This document shows positions 10,341-22,121 of a stretch of DNA of 51,638 bases, in pieces. The stretch is from Streptacidiphilus anmyonensis (GTDB taxonomy: Bacteria; Actinomycetota; Actinomycetes; Streptomycetales; Streptomycetaceae): NCBI RefSeq assembly GCF_000787855.1, contig NZ_BBPQ01000042.1, forward strand, positions 1-51,638. Direction: 5' to 3'. The notes beneath the pieces were generated by a model, which was given only the letters and a program-made list of their open reading frames with translations, did not search any database and was not told the origin of the DNA. Made by a program: the position numbers and the translations under genes. Positions within the stretch are counted from its first letter, which is position 1; every line of letters begins with the position of its first letter.

Positions 10341-11153
10341 GTGAGTAGCCCCTCCACGACGCTCTTGGCGAGCGGGTGTCACATCACCCCCTCTGGATGC
10401 GGTTTCCCGGCCCCCGGGCTGGACTCCTTCAACTTCAAGCCGATCTTCAGCATCGGGAGCTTCCACTTCACGAAGCCGATGCTGCTGGCGCTCATCTGCA
10501 TGGTGCTGGTGGTCGGCTTCTTCTGGACCGCGTTCCGCAAGCCGAAGCTGGTCCCGGGCAAGCTGCAGCTGGTCGGCGAGATCGGCTACAACTTCATCGC
10601 CCGGAACATCGCGCGTGAGGTCATCGGCAAGAAGGGCGACAAGTTCGTCCCGTTCCTGACGTCGATCTTCTTCTTCGTCTGGCTGATGAACATCATGTCC
10701 ATCATCCCGCTCGCCCAGTTCCCCGTGGCCTCGCGTTTCGCGTACCCGGTGGCCCTGGCCGCGCTGGTGTGGATCACGTACATGTACCTCACCTTCAAGA
10801 CCCACGGGTTCGTCGGCGGCTGGAAGCACCTGACGATCATCGAGGGTCTGCCCAAGCCGCTGGTCCCGCTCATCGTCGTCCTGGAGTTCCTCCAGAACGT
10901 CATCACCCGCCCGTTCACCCTCGCGGTGCGACTGTGGGCCAACATGTTCGCGGGCCACATGCTGATCGTGATGTTCAGCGCGGCGACCTGGTACCTGCTG
11001 ACGCCGTCGGTGTACGCCCTCTTCTCGGGCGGCTCCTTCGTGCTCGCGATCGGTATGACCGCCTTCGAGGTCCTGATCCAGTTCCTGCAGGCCTACATCT
11101 TCACCCTGCTTGCTTCGCTCTACATCAGCGGAGCGCTCGAAGAGGGTCACTGA
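10341..11153 (+). CDS. atpB: F0F1 ATP synthase subunit a
   Basis: Membrane stator subunit with the proton half-channels. The 270-aa protein starts at GTG 10341 with AAGGAGTCAAGG just upstream. The N-terminal ~25 residues are polar and contain two cysteines; several membrane helices follow. The essential arginine is in FTLAVRLWANMFAGHML, and the last helix carries FLQAYIFTLLASLYISGALEEGH, typical of actinobacteria. It is the second gene of the complete operon, followed by atpE after an 86-bp gap. Confidence 0.96.
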   Translation: MSSPSTTLLASGCHITPSGCGFPAPGLDSFNFKPIFSIGSFHFTKPMLLALICMVLVVGFFWTAFRKPKLVPGKLQLVGEIGYNFIARNIAREVIGKKGDKFVPFLTSIFFFVWLMNIMSIIPLAQFPVASRFAYPVALAALVWITYMYLTFKTHGFVGGWKHLTIIEGLPKPLVPLIVVLEFLQNVITRPFTLAVRLWANMFAGHMLIVMFSAATWYLLTPSVYALFSGGSFVLAIGMTAFEVLIQFLQAYIFTLLASLYISGALEEGH

Positions 11154-11167
11154 TCCTCGCGCGTTAG

Positions 11168-11491
<324 letters not shown>

Positions 11492-11530
11492 GTCGAAACC
11501 CAGTAGCCACACTCGACGAAAGGTTCAGAC

Positions 11531-12085
11531 ATGCTGACGCTGACGCAGCTGGCTGCGGAGGGGCCTCAGAACCCGCTGATCCCCGCCACGTCGGAACTCA
11601 TCATCGGCCTGATCGCGTTCTTCATCGTGTTCGGCGTCCTCGGCAAGAAGCTCCTGCCCAACATCCAGAAGACTCTGGAGGAGCGGCGCGACGCGATCGA
11701 GGGTGGCCTGGAGCGGGCAGCTGAGGCGCAGGCCGAGGCCACCCGGACGCTGGAGGAGTACAAGGCCCAGCTCGCGGAGGCCCGTCACGAGGCCGCTCGG
11801 ATCACCGAGCACGCCCGTGAGCAGGGTTCCATGATCATCGCCGAGGCCCGCGAGGAGGCGCAGCGTCAGGCTGCGATCACCGTCGCCCACGCCCAGGCGG
11901 AGATCGAGCGCACCCGTGGTCAGGTGACCACCGCGCTGCGGCACGACATCGGCCGCATCTCGCTCGAACTGGCCGGCAAGGTCGTCGGCGAGTCCCTCGA
12001 GGACTCCGCCCGCCAGAGCCGCACCATCGACCGCTTCCTTGACGAGCTCGAAGCCAAGGCAGCGGAGTCGGCGGGTGCCAAGTGA
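11531..12085 (+). CDS. atpF: F0F1 ATP synthase subunit b
   Basis: Peripheral-stalk subunit that anchors F1 to the membrane. The 184-aa protein has one N-terminal membrane helix (LIIGLIAFFIVFGVLGKKLLP). A long charged helix follows, rich in Ala, Glu and Arg, which dimerises as a coiled coil; the C-terminus binds subunit delta. AAAGG precedes the ATG. Its stop overlaps the GTG of atpH by four bases (GTGA), so the two are translationally coupled. Confidence 0.95.
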   Translation: MLTLTQLAAEGPQNPLIPATSELIIGLIAFFIVFGVLGKKLLPNIQKTLEERRDAIEGGLERAAEAQAEATRTLEEYKAQLAEARHEAARITEHAREQGSMIIAEAREEAQRQAAITVAHAQAEIERTRGQVTTALRHDIGRISLELAGKVVGESLEDSARQSRTIDRFLDELEAKAAESAGAK

Positions 12086-12897
12086 GCGGCTCCACCCGGC
12101 AGTCCACCGCGGCCGCCCGTGAGCGTCTCGAGGCGCTGACGGACAACACGTCCGTCGACCTCGCCGCGCTGTCGAGCGACCTGCTGGACGTGACCCGGGT
12201 GCTGGACCGCGAGGTCTCGCTGCGCCGCATCCTGACGGACCCGGCCGCCCCCGGTCAGGCCAAGGCCGACCTGGTCGCCGGCCTGCTCCAGGGCAAGGTC
12301 GGGGCCGAGACGGTCGACCTGCTCTCGGGCATGGTCCGCTCCCGCTGGAGCGCCGGCCGCGACCTGTCGGACGCGACCGAGCAGCTGGCCGCCCTGGCGC
12401 TGATCATCGGCGCCGACAAGGCGGGCGAGCTGGACGACGTCGAGGACGAGCTGTTCCGCTTCGGCCGTGTCGTCGCCGGCAACCTGGAGCTGCGCTCCGC
12501 GCTGACCGACGGCGCCGCCACCACCTCCGCCAAGGCGGAGCTGGTCCGGAGCCTGCTCGGCGGCAAGGCCAAGGCCGCGACCGTCGCGCTGGTCACCGCC
12601 CTGGTGACGCAGCCGCGTGGTCGTAGCCTGGAGAGTGGCCTGGACGAGTACGCCCGTCTGGCCGCCGGCCGTCGCGGTCGCGTGGTCGCCCTGGTGACCA
12701 CCGCGGTGCCGGTGTCCGACACCCAGAAGGAGCGCCTCGCCGCCTCCCTGGCGACCCTGGTGGGCCGCCCGGTGCACCTGAACCTCGACGTGGACCCCGC
12801 GGTCCTCGGCGGAGTCCGGGTCCAGATCGGCGACGAGATCATCGAGGGCACGATCGCGGGTCGTCTCGACTCCGCGGACCGGAGCCTGGCCGGCTGA
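12082..12897 (+). CDS. atpH: F0F1 ATP synthase subunit delta
   Basis: Connects the b stalk to the top of F1. The 271-aa product is much longer than the ~177 aa E. coli subunit, as is normal in actinobacteria. The N-terminal ~90 residues are extra, and the conserved C-terminal signature is VHLNLDVDPAVLGGVRVQIGD. The start is GTG 12082 overlapping the atpF stop. A 138-bp gap with two hairpins separates it from atpA. Confidence 0.95.
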   Translation: MSGSTRQSTAAARERLEALTDNTSVDLAALSSDLLDVTRVLDREVSLRRILTDPAAPGQAKADLVAGLLQGKVGAETVDLLSGMVRSRWSAGRDLSDATEQLAALALIIGADKAGELDDVEDELFRFGRVVAGNLELRSALTDGAATTSAKAELVRSLLGGKAKAATVALVTALVTQPRGRSLESGLDEYARLAAGRRGRVVALVTTAVPVSDTQKERLAASLATLVGRPVHLNLDVDPAVLGGVRVQIGDEIIEGTIAGRLDSADRSLAG

Positions 12898-12909
12898 GAA
12901 AGCCGCATC

Positions 12910-12969
12910 CCGACCCTCGGTCGGTACACAACAGAGGACGGTCAGAGCCTCGTTCGCAGGACCTGACCG
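12910..12969 (+). promoter_or_regulatory. Two hairpins in the atpH-atpA junction
   Basis: CCGACC/GGTCGG (12910-12924, 3-nt loop) and CGGTCAG/CTGACCG (12939-12969, 17-nt loop) are both perfect. Neither has a U-tract. They may be mRNA processing or stability elements rather than terminators, because atpA lies in the same operon. Confidence 0.45.
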
Positions 12970-13035
12970 AGAGTCGAATACTTGCGGCCCTCCACGGGCG
13001 GGCCGAGGACGCAACTAGGAGAGCAGGGAACCCAG

Positions 13036-14610
13036 ATGGCGGAGCTCACGATCCGGCCGGAGGAGATCCGGAACGCGCTGGACAACTTCGTCCAGTCGTA
13101 CCAGCCGGACGCCGCCTCGCGTGAAGAGGTCGGCACCGTCACCTTCACGGCTGACGGCATCGCCAAGGTCGAGGGTCTTCCCTCGGTCATGGCCAACGAG
13201 CTGCTGAAGTTCGAGGACGGCACCCTCGGCCTCGCGCTCAACCTCGACACCCGCGAGATCGGTGTCGTCGTCCTCGGTGAGTTCGGTGCGATCGAGGAGG
13301 GCCAGACGGTCCGCCGCACCGGCGAGGTGCTGTCCGTTCCGGTCGGCGAGGGCTACCTCGGCCGCGTGGTGGACCCCCTCGGCAACCCGATCGACGGCCT
13401 CGGCGAGATCGAGACCCACGGCCGCCGCGCGCTGGAGCTCCAGGCTCCGGGCGTCATGGTCCGCAAGTCGGTGCACGAGCCGATGCAGACCGGCATCAAG
13501 GCCATCGACGCGATGACCCCGATCGGCCGCGGCCAGCGCCAGCTGATCATCGGCGACCGCCAGACCGGCAAGACCGCGGTGGCGATCGACACCATCATCA
13601 ACCAGCGCGACAACTGGCGCTCGGGCGACCCGAAGAAGCAGGTCCGCTGCATCTACGTCGCCGTCGGCCAGAAGGGCTCCACCATCGCCTCCGTTCGCGG
13701 TGCGCTGGAGGAGGCCGGTGCGCTCGAGTACACCACCATCGTCGCCGCCCCGGCGTCGGACCCGGCGGGCTTCAAGTACCTGGCCCCCTACACCGGCTCC
13801 GCCATCGGCCAGGAGTGGATGTACGACGGCAAGCACGTCCTGATCATCTTCGACGACCTGTCGAAGCAGGCCGAGGCCTACCGCGCCGTGTCGCTGCTGC
13901 TGCGCCGTCCGCCGGGCCGCGAGGCCTACCCGGGTGACGTCTTCTACCTGCACTCCCGCCTGCTGGAGCGCTGCGCGAAGCTCTCCGACGAGCTGGGCGC
14001 CGGCTCGATGACCGGTCTGCCGATCATCGAGACCAAGGCCAACGACGTCTCGGCGTACATCCCGACCAACGTCATCTCCATCACCGACGGCCAGTGCTTC
14101 CTGGAGTCCGACCTGTTCAACGCCGGCATCCGCCCGGCCGTGAACGTCGGTATCTCGGTCTCCCGCGTCGGTGGCTCCGCCCAGATCAAGGCCATGAAGT
14201 CGGTGGCCGGCCGTCTGCGTCTGGACCTGGCCCAGTACCGCGAGCTGGAGGCGTTCGCCGCCTTCTCCTCCGACCTGGACTCGGCCTCCAAGGCCCAGCT
14301 GGAGCGTGGCGCCCGCCTGGTCGAGCTGCTGAAGCAGGGCCAGTACCAGCCGTTCCCGGTCGAGGAGCAGGTCGTCTCGATCTGGGCCGGCACCACCGGT
14401 CGCCTGGACGACGTCCCGGTCGCGGACGTGCGCAAGTTCGAGCGTGAGTTCCTGGACTACCTGCGCCGCGAGCACAAGGGCGTCCTGACCACCATCGTCG
14501 AGACGCAGAAGCTCGAGGACGGCACGATCGAGTCCCTCACCGAGGCGATCAACGCCTTCAAGCGCGAGTTCACCACCCACACCGGTGCGCTGCTCGGCGA
14601 AGACGCCTGA
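13036..14610 (+). CDS. atpA: F0F1 ATP synthase subunit alpha
   Basis: Non-catalytic nucleotide-binding subunit of the F1 hexamer. The 524-aa protein starts [30 protein letters not shown] precedes the ATG. The P-loop is GDRQTGKT, with the family signature [17 protein letters not shown] near residues 365-381. The length is usual for actinobacteria. The frame is open upstream of 13036 but carries no conserved residues. Confidence 0.97.
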   Translation: MAELTIRPEEIRNALDNFVQSYQPDAASREEVGTVTFTADGIAKVEGLPSVMANELLKFEDGTLGLALNLDTREIGVVVLGEFGAIEEGQTVRRTGEVLSVPVGEGYLGRVVDPLGNPIDGLGEIETHGRRALELQAPGVMVRKSVHEPMQTGIKAIDAMTPIGRGQRQLIIGDRQTGKTAVAIDTIINQRDNWRSGDPKKQVRCIYVAVGQKGSTIASVRGALEEAGALEYTTIVAAPASDPAGFKYLAPYTGSAIGQEWMYDGKHVLIIFDDLSKQAEAYRAVSLLLRRPPGREAYPGDVFYLHSRLLERCAKLSDELGAGSMTGLPIIETKANDVSAYIPTNVISITDGQCFLESDLFNAGIRPAVNVGISVSRVGGSAQIKAMKSVAGRLRLDLAQYRELEAFAAFSSDLDSASKAQLERGARLVELLKQGQYQPFPVEEQVVSIWAGTTGRLDDVPVADVRKFEREFLDYLRREHKGVLTTIVETQKLEDGTIESLTEAINAFKREFTTHTGALLGEDA

Positions 14611-14635
14611 CGAGACGGAAAGGACGTAACGACCC

Positions 14636-16997
<2,362 letters not shown>

Positions 16998-17007
16998 TCC
17001 GCTGCGG

Positions 17008-17047
17008 AAAAGGGGCGGTTCCGACCGCTGGTTGGGACCGCCCCTTT
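17008..17047 (+). terminator. Hairpin between atpD and atpC
   Basis: AAAGGGGCGGTTCC pairs with GGGACCGCCCCTTT with one mismatch around a 12-nt loop. It lies inside the operon, so it may act as a partial terminator or as a 3' stability element that lowers atpC expression. Confidence 0.6.
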
Positions 17048-17111
17048 CCCACCCGTTATTCTTTTCCCCACCCCCGCTTCACGGCGGGGGGTCGAGACCG
17101 AGGAGCCCACG

Positions 17112-17483
17112 GTGGCTGAGCTGCACGTCGAGCTGGTCGCGGCCGACCGAAAGGTCTGGTCGGGCGAGGCCACGATCGTCCTTGCCCGTACCAAGTCCGG
17201 TGACATCGGCATCCAGCCGAACCACACCCCGGTCCTGGGTGCCATGGACCCCCAGCCGGTGACCATCCGCCAGGCGGACGGCACCACGGTGATCGCGGCG
17301 GTGCACGGCGGCTTCCTGTCCTTCGCGGACAACAAGCTGTCGATCCTGGCCGAGGTCGCGGAGCTGGCCGACGAGATCGACGTCGACCGCGCCGAGCGGG
17401 CCCTGGCCTCCGCCAAGGCTGACTCCGAGGCCGTGGCCCAGCGCCGCGCCGAGGTTCGGCTCCTTGCGGCGACCGGCCGCTGA
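17112..17483 (+). CDS. atpC: F0F1 ATP synthase subunit epsilon
   Basis: Part of the central stalk and an inhibitor of ATP hydrolysis. The 123-aa protein starts at GTG 17112 (VAELHVELVAADRKVWSGEA) with GAGGAG upstream. The N-terminal beta-sandwich (GDIGIQPNHTPVLGAM) is followed by a helical tail (VDRAERALASAKAD). The tail is shorter than in E. coli, as in other actinobacteria. It is last in the operon, separated from atpD by 114 bp and a hairpin. Confidence 0.95.
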   Translation: MAELHVELVAADRKVWSGEATIVLARTKSGDIGIQPNHTPVLGAMDPQPVTIRQADGTTVIAAVHGGFLSFADNKLSILAEVAELADEIDVDRAERALASAKADSEAVAQRRAEVRLLAATGR

Positions 17484-17523
17484 GACGCTCGAAGGAGCGT
17501 TTCGGCGACACGAGCTTCACCGG

Positions 17524-17558
17524 CAGTCCCGGGGCACCTACGGGTGACCCCGGGACTG
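17524..17558 (+). terminator. Terminator of the atp operon
   Basis: CAGTCCCGGGG (17524-17534) and CCCCGGGACTG (17548-17558) pair perfectly. CACC and GGTG extend the stem inward to a TACG loop with a single bulged A. No U-tract, but a very stable hairpin right after atpC. Confidence 0.8.
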
Positions 17559-17634
17559 CTGTATCAGTTGACAGCAGTAACGGTTGAGCTACAGCAGGAC
17601 GTCGGCTCGGGGGCCGACGAGGAGGGAGCCGGGC

Positions 17635-18102
17635 ATGGTGCTCGCGGTGGGCGTCGTCCTCGCGGTGCTGCTGGTCTGCCTGCTCGGGCTGGGGGCCTTC
17701 GCGGTACGGCGGCGTCTGATCCAGAGACCTGGCGGCACCTTCGACTGTTCGGCGCGCCTGCACGTGCCGCCGCCCCCCGCACCGGGGGAGTCCGCCGACG
17801 AGGCGGGCGGCAAGGGCTGGATCTTCGGGATCGCCCGCTACAACAACGACTCGGTCGAGTGGTTCCGCGTCTTCAGCTGGGCCCCGCGTCCGCGCCGGGT
17901 GCTGGAGCGCTCGCAGATCGAGGTGATCGAGCGCCGCACGCCCGAGGGGCAGGAGGAGCTGGCGCTCCTGTCCGGTGCGGTGGTCCTGGTCTGCACCCAC
18001 GCGGGCGAGCCGCTGGAGCTCGCGATGAGCGAGGACGCGCTCACCGGGTTCCTGGCCTGGCTCGAGGCCGCGCCTCCCGGCCAGCGCGTGAACGTGGCCT
18101 GA
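17635..18102 (+). CDS. DUF2550 domain protein, one membrane anchor
   Basis: Conserved actinobacterial protein of unknown function, regularly found just after atpC. The 155-aa product begins with a membrane helix (residues ~1-23, VLAVGVVLAVLLVCLLGLG) followed by RRR, so the rest faces the cytoplasm. Recognisable features are GGTFDCSARL near residue 32 and GIARYNNDSVEWFRVFSW near residue 63, which resemble a small beta domain. The ATG is chosen because GGAGGGAG lies at 17621-17628. Its link with ATP synthase is positional only. Confidence 0.82.
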   Translation: MVLAVGVVLAVLLVCLLGLGAFAVRRRLIQRPGGTFDCSARLHVPPPPAPGESADEAGGKGWIFGIARYNNDSVEWFRVFSWAPRPRRVLERSQIEVIERRTPEGQEELALLSGAVVLVCTHAGEPLELAMSEDALTGFLAWLEAAPPGQRVNVA

Positions 18103-18112
18103 GCGCCCCGGC

Positions 18113-18568
18113 ATGGACGAGCTCGTCGAGCACGAAGGCGTGGTCCTCTGGGGCCTGATGGGCAACGTGTACCGGCTGATCAACGACCGGCTGCGGCACG
18201 ACATCGCCGACGCCACCGGCCTGGACGGCTCCGAGTTCGAGTTCCTGCTGCGCCTGGCCCGCTTTCCCGGGGCCCGGGGGATGGCCACCCGCGTCGGCGA
18301 GACCATGGGCTTCACCTCCGCCGGCACCACCAAGCTGGTCGCCCGGCTGGAGCGCAAGGGCCTGATCGGGCGCTCGCGCGACCCCGAGGACGGACGCGCG
18401 TACCTGGTCCGGATGACCGAGGCCGGCGCGGAGGCGCTGCGGCTGGGCCTGGAGGCCCATGTCCCGCGCCTGGACGAGGAGGTCCTCGGCCACCTCAGCG
18501 CGGCGGAGCGGAGCTCCCTGCGCACCCTGCTGACCCGTCTGGACCCCACCCTGCGCCCCGGACGCTGA
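18113..18568 (+). CDS. MarR-family transcriptional regulator
   Basis: A 151-aa winged-helix protein. The recognition part is TRVGETMGFTSAGTTKLVARLERKGL followed by the wing RSRDPEDGRAYLVRMTEAG, and helical dimer arms lie at both ends. It starts 10 bp after the DUF2550 gene, so it may be co-transcribed with it. No ligand or target can be inferred. No clear Shine-Dalgarno site is seen before the ATG, in keeping with coupling to the previous gene. Confidence 0.88.
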   Translation: MDELVEHEGVVLWGLMGNVYRLINDRLRHDIADATGLDGSEFEFLLRLARFPGARGMATRVGETMGFTSAGTTKLVARLERKGLIGRSRDPEDGRAYLVRMTEAGAEALRLGLEAHVPRLDEEVLGHLSAAERSSLRTLLTRLDPTLRPGR

Positions 18569-18584
18569 GCGCTACGCTGCGGGC

Positions 18585-19157
18585 ATGGTCAACCTCACGC
18601 GCATCTACACCCGGACCGGCGACGACGGCAGCACCGCGCTGGGCGACATGAGCCGCACCCGCAAGACGGACACCCGGCTCGCCGCCTACGCCGACAGCAA
18701 CGAGGCCAACGCCGCCCTCGGCGTCGCCCTGGCCTGCGGAGGGCTGGACCCGGAGGTCGCCGCCGTGCTGACCCGCGTCCAGAACGACCTCTTCGACGTG
18801 GGCGCGGACCTGGCCACGCCGGTGGTCGAGGATCCGAAGTACCCGCCGCTGCGGGTGCTCCAGTCCTACATCGACCGCCTGGAGGCGGACTGCGACCGGT
18901 TCAACGCCGAGCTTACGAAGCTGCGCAGCTTCATCCTCCCCGGCGGCACCCCGGGCGCGGCCTACCTGCACGTCGCCTGCACCGTGGTGCGGCGCGCGGA
19001 GCGGAGCACCTGGGCGGCGATCGAGGAGTACGGCGACGGGATCAACCCGCTGACGGCGAAGTACCTGAACCGGCTCTCGGACCTGCTGTTCATCCTGGCG
19101 CGCTCGGCGAACAAGTCGGTGGGCGACGTGCTGTGGGTGCCGGGGGAGAACCGCTAG
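18585..19157 (+). CDS. Cob(I)alamin adenosyltransferase, PduO type
   Basis: Transfers the adenosyl group of ATP to reduced cobalamin to make coenzyme B12. The 190-aa product starts MVNLTRIYTRTGDDGSTALGD, the PduO-type N-terminal ATP site, with DSNEANAALG near residue 42. The trimer-helix motif RRAERSTWA lies near residue 138, and NRLSDLLFILAR is near the C-terminus. TACGCT (18573-18578) ends 6 nt before the ATG and no ribosome site is seen, so it is probably leaderless. It can supply cofactor for the mutase IcmA at 46530. Confidence 0.94.
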   Translation: MVNLTRIYTRTGDDGSTALGDMSRTRKTDTRLAAYADSNEANAALGVALACGGLDPEVAAVLTRVQNDLFDVGADLATPVVEDPKYPPLRVLQSYIDRLEADCDRFNAELTKLRSFILPGGTPGAAYLHVACTVVRRAERSTWAAIEEYGDGINPLTAKYLNRLSDLLFILARSANKSVGDVLWVPGENR

Positions 19158-19271
19158 GCGGTTGTCCGTCCGTCCGCGACCGCGACCGGCGCGGCCCCGA
19201 CGCGACCCCGACGCGGCCTCAGGCCGTCGGTCGGACGGGAAGCCGGTGAACGCAACGTACGATGCCTGACC

Positions 19272-20552
19272 ATGGAACGGTTCCGGGTGGTCGGCGGGGC
19301 GCGGCTCGCGGGGCGGGTGCGCGTGCCCGGCGCGAAGAACAGCGCACTGAAGCTGATGGCGGCGACGCTGCTGGCAGAGGGCGAGTTCAGGATCGGCAAC
19401 CTGCCGCGGATCCTGGACGTCGAGATCATGGCGGAGCTGCTGCGCCGGATGGGTTGCGAGGTCCGGCTGGAGTGGACGGACGAGTCCGCCGGCACCGCGT
19501 TCGTCACCGTGCCGGGTGAGATCGGCCACGAGGCCGACTACGACCTGGTGCGGAGGTTCCGCGCCTCCATCGCCGTCCTCGGCCCGCTGCTGGCCCGCTG
19601 CGGGCGGGTGCGCGTGGCCCGGCCCGGCGGGGACGCGATCGGCTCGCGCGGGCTGGACATGCACATCGACGGCCTGACCCGGCTGGGTGCGCGGATCACC
19701 ACCGAGCACGGCTTCCTCGTCGCGGAGGCCCGTTCCGGTGGTCTGATCGGCGCGCCGGTGGAGCTGGAGTTCCCGAGCGTCGGCGCGACGGAGAACATCC
19801 TGATGGCCTCGGTCCTGGCCAAGGGCGAGACCGTCATCGACAACGCGGCGCGCGAGCCCGAGATCGTCGACCTGTGCGAGATGCTCGTCGCGATGGGCGC
19901 GAAGCTCGACGGCGCGGGCACGTCGACCATCGCCGTCCAGGGCGTCGACCGGCTGCTGCCGGTCTCCTACGACACCGTCCCCGACCGGATCGTCGCCGGG
20001 ACCTTCGGCGTGGCCGCGGCGATGACCATGGGCGACGTGCGCGTGGACCACGCGCGCGCCGAGCACCTGCGCATCGCCCTCGACAAGCTCGTCGCGGCGG
20101 GCGCGCAGGTCAGCGCGGACCCGGAGGGCTTCCGCGTGGTGATGGAGCGTCGCCCGCGCGCGGTGGACGTGGTGACGCTGCCCTATCCGGGCTTCGCGAC
20201 GGACCTCCAGCCCCAGTTCGCGGCGATGAACGCGGTCGCGGAGGGGACGGCGATGATCACGGAGAACATCTTCGAGGCCCGGTTCGTCTTCCTCCAGGAG
20301 CTCGCCCGCCTCGGTGCGGACGTTCGCACCGACGGCCACCACGCGGTCCTGCGGGGCGTCCCGCGGCTCTCCGGCGCGCCGGTGGTCTCCTCCGACGTCC
20401 GCGCCGGGGCGGGCCTCGTCCTGGCGGGCCTGGTCGCTGACGGCACGACACTGGTCTCGGAGATCCACCACATCGACCGCGGCTACGCGGGCTTCGAACA
20501 GCAGCTGCGGGCGCTGGGCGCCCGGATCACCCGCGAGAAGGAGTTGCAGTAG
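19272..20552 (+). CDS. murA: UDP-N-acetylglucosamine 1-carboxyvinyltransferase, Asp-type
   Basis: First committed step of peptidoglycan synthesis: adds enolpyruvate from PEP to UDP-GlcNAc in the cytoplasm. The 426-aa protein has the catalytic Lys22-Asn23 (GAKNSALK) and the loop [16 protein letters not shown]. In that loop the usual active-site Cys is Asp121. The same change is known in mycobacterial MurA and makes the enzyme insensitive to fosfomycin. TACGAT (19258-19263) lies 8 nt before the ATG without a ribosome site, suggesting a leaderless transcript. Confidence 0.95.
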   Translation: MERFRVVGGARLAGRVRVPGAKNSALKLMAATLLAEGEFRIGNLPRILDVEIMAELLRRMGCEVRLEWTDESAGTAFVTVPGEIGHEADYDLVRRFRASIAVLGPLLARCGRVRVARPGGDAIGSRGLDMHIDGLTRLGARITTEHGFLVAEARSGGLIGAPVELEFPSVGATENILMASVLAKGETVIDNAAREPEIVDLCEMLVAMGAKLDGAGTSTIAVQGVDRLLPVSYDTVPDRIVAGTFGVAAAMTMGDVRVDHARAEHLRIALDKLVAAGAQVSADPEGFRVVMERRPRAVDVVTLPYPGFATDLQPQFAAMNAVAEGTAMITENIFEARFVFLQELARLGADVRTDGHHAVLRGVPRLSGAPVVSSDVRAGAGLVLAGLVADGTTLVSEIHHIDRGYAGFEQQLRALGARITREKELQ

Positions 20553-20559
20553 CCCTCGG

Positions 20560-20590
20560 CGGCGCGGCTCCCCGCGCCCTCGGGCAGTGC
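20560..20590. repeat. Fragment of the dispersed palindromic element (copy 3)
   Basis: CTCCCCGCGCCCTCGGGCAG followed by TGCAAC matches the outer end of the element at 40086-40192. It lies between murA and a convergent gene and would be a terminator remnant. Confidence 0.45.
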
Positions 20591-20597
20591 AACCGAC

Positions 20598-20900
20598 TCA
20601 GCGCAGCAAGGCCCGTGCCCGGTCCGCGTCGTCCAAGAAGACCATGACGCGTGGTCCCGCCTTGGTGTCCGCCAGGGTGGAGCGGATGCCCGCCTGCTCC
20701 AGGAGGGCGCCGATCGCCAGCGCCTGTGCGCTGTCCGCCGGGGCGGCGACGGGGACCAGCAGGCCGTACTCGTTCGGCGCGCCCGGCGCGGGACTCCGCG
20801 GGACGACCGAATGGCCCTTGCTCCACGTCCAGCGCAGGAGCAGGACCAGGACCCCCATCACCAGGAACGGTGCCAGCACCCGCAGGGTGAGCGCGATCAC
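20598..20900 (-). CDS. Small membrane-anchored protein of unknown function
   Basis: A 100-aa product beginning at GTG 20900 with a membrane helix (LRVLAPFLVMGVLVLLLRW). It is followed by Trp-Ser-Lys and a soluble part with the pattern YGLLVPVA...ALAIGALLEQAGIRSTLAD and VMVFLDDADRARALL. That layout resembles the DUF2007-like putative signal-transducing fold, in which short alpha-beta units follow a helix, but I cannot confirm this. CAGAAT on the minus strand ends 6 nt before the GTG, so a leaderless start fits. It converges with murA. Confidence 0.7.
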   Translation of the reverse strand: MIALTLRVLAPFLVMGVLVLLLRWTWSKGHSVVPRSPAPGAPNEYGLLVPVAAPADSAQALAIGALLEQAGIRSTLADTKAGPRVMVFLDDADRARALLR

Positions 20901-20948
20901 GCTCCCATTCTGCTTCGGACGGCCGCGAAGTGTGTAGATTCCTCGCAG

Positions 20949-20982
20949 GCACGACGCCGTGCGCGGGTGATCCTCGTCGTGC
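20949..20982 (+). promoter_or_regulatory. Hairpin and promoter region before the 3-hydroxyacyl-CoA dehydrogenase gene
   Basis: GCACGACG (20949-20956) and CGTCGTGC (20975-20982) are perfect arms. TGTAGATT just upstream (near 20932-20939) looks like an extended -10 box, so the hairpin would lie in the early leader. Confidence 0.35.
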
Positions 20983-21030
20983 GGCGGGCCACCGGGCCAC
21001 ACCACACGACACGACACGGAGGACACCACC

Positions 21031-21885
21031 GTGACCAGCAGCATCGCCGTCGTCGGAGCCGGCCTCATGGGTTCCGGCATCGCCCAGGTCTCGGCCGCAG
21101 CCGGCCACGACGTGGTGCTGCGCGACGTGACCGACGCCGCCCTGACCCGCGGTCTGAACGGCATCCGCGACAGCTACGCCCGTTTCGTCGCCAAGGGGAA
21201 GATGACCCAGGACGAGATGGACGCCGCCCTCGCGCGGATCACCACCACGACCGACCTGGGCGCCGCCTCCGGCGCGGACATCATCGTCGAGGCGGTCTTC
21301 GAGCAGCTGGAGATCAAGGAACGCGTCTTCCGCGAGCTCGACAAGATCGCCAAGCCGGGCGCCGTGCTGGCGACCAACACCTCCGCGATCCCGATCACCC
21401 GCATCGCCGCCGTGACGGAGCGTCCGGAGGACGTCGTCGGCGTGCACTTCTTCTCGCCGGTGCCGATGATGCAGCTGGTCGAGCTGGTCCGCGGCTACAA
21501 GACCAGCGACGCCGCGCTCGCGACCGCCCGCGAGTTCGCCGAGAGCGTCGGCAAGACCTGCGTCGTCGTCAACCGGGACGTCGCGGGCTTCGTGACGACC
21601 CGCCTGATCACCGCCCTGGTCGTCGAGGCCGTCAAGCTCTACGAGTCGGGCGTGGCCACCGCCGAGGACATCGACACCGCCTGCCGCCTCGGCTTCGGCC
21701 ACGCGATGGGCCCGCTGGCCACCGCGGACCTGACCGGCGTCGACATCCTGCTGCACGCCGCGCACAACATCTACTCCGAGACGCAGGACACCAAGTTCGC
21801 CGCGCCGGAGATCATGGCCCGCATGGTGACCGCCGGCGACCTCGGTCGCAAGAGCGGCCAGGGCTTCTACGGCTACCAGAAGTAG
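21031..21885 (+). CDS. 3-hydroxybutyryl-CoA dehydrogenase
   Basis: NAD(P)-dependent oxidation/reduction of 3-hydroxyacyl-CoA to 3-oxoacyl-CoA. The 284-aa protein has the dinucleotide loop VVGAGLMGSGIAQVSA near residue 6 and the catalytic His in VGVHFFSPVPMMQLVELV with the following Glu. VNRDVAGFVTTRL opens the C-terminal dimer domain. It starts at GTG 21031 with ACGGAGGAC upstream. Together with the thiolase at 38871 it could serve the butyryl/hydroxybutyryl-CoA route that supplies isobutyryl-CoA mutase. Confidence 0.94.
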   Translation: MTSSIAVVGAGLMGSGIAQVSAAAGHDVVLRDVTDAALTRGLNGIRDSYARFVAKGKMTQDEMDAALARITTTTDLGAASGADIIVEAVFEQLEIKERVFRELDKIAKPGAVLATNTSAIPITRIAAVTERPEDVVGVHFFSPVPMMQLVELVRGYKTSDAALATAREFAESVGKTCVVVNRDVAGFVTTRLITALVVEAVKLYESGVATAEDIDTACRLGFGHAMGPLATADLTGVDILLHAAHNIYSETQDTKFAAPEIMARMVTAGDLGRKSGQGFYGYQK

Positions 21886-21897
21886 CCCCGATGTGAC

Positions 21898-21934
21898 GTG
21901 GGCCCCAGGTGAGTTGGCTCACCCAGGGGCCCAC
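21898..21934 (+). terminator. Terminator after the dehydrogenase gene
   Basis: GTGGGCCCC pairs with GGGGCCCAC and GGTGAG with CTCACC, separated by a small internal mismatch and a short loop. It lies directly after the stop codon. Confidence 0.75.
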
Positions 21935-22121
21935 GGCCCGTCGGATGTCCCCGATAATCAAACGAACATCCGCGCGGCCGGCCACCGGCAAAACGATTCT
22001 TCCTTCACCTACACGGGTGATTTCCTTTCAGATCTCGCCGTGGCCAGCAACGTACCCGCCTGTCGTTGCGTCAGATGAGAGAAGTAACGCGGGAGAAGCA
22101 ACGCGAGCGAGGGGAGCCCGC

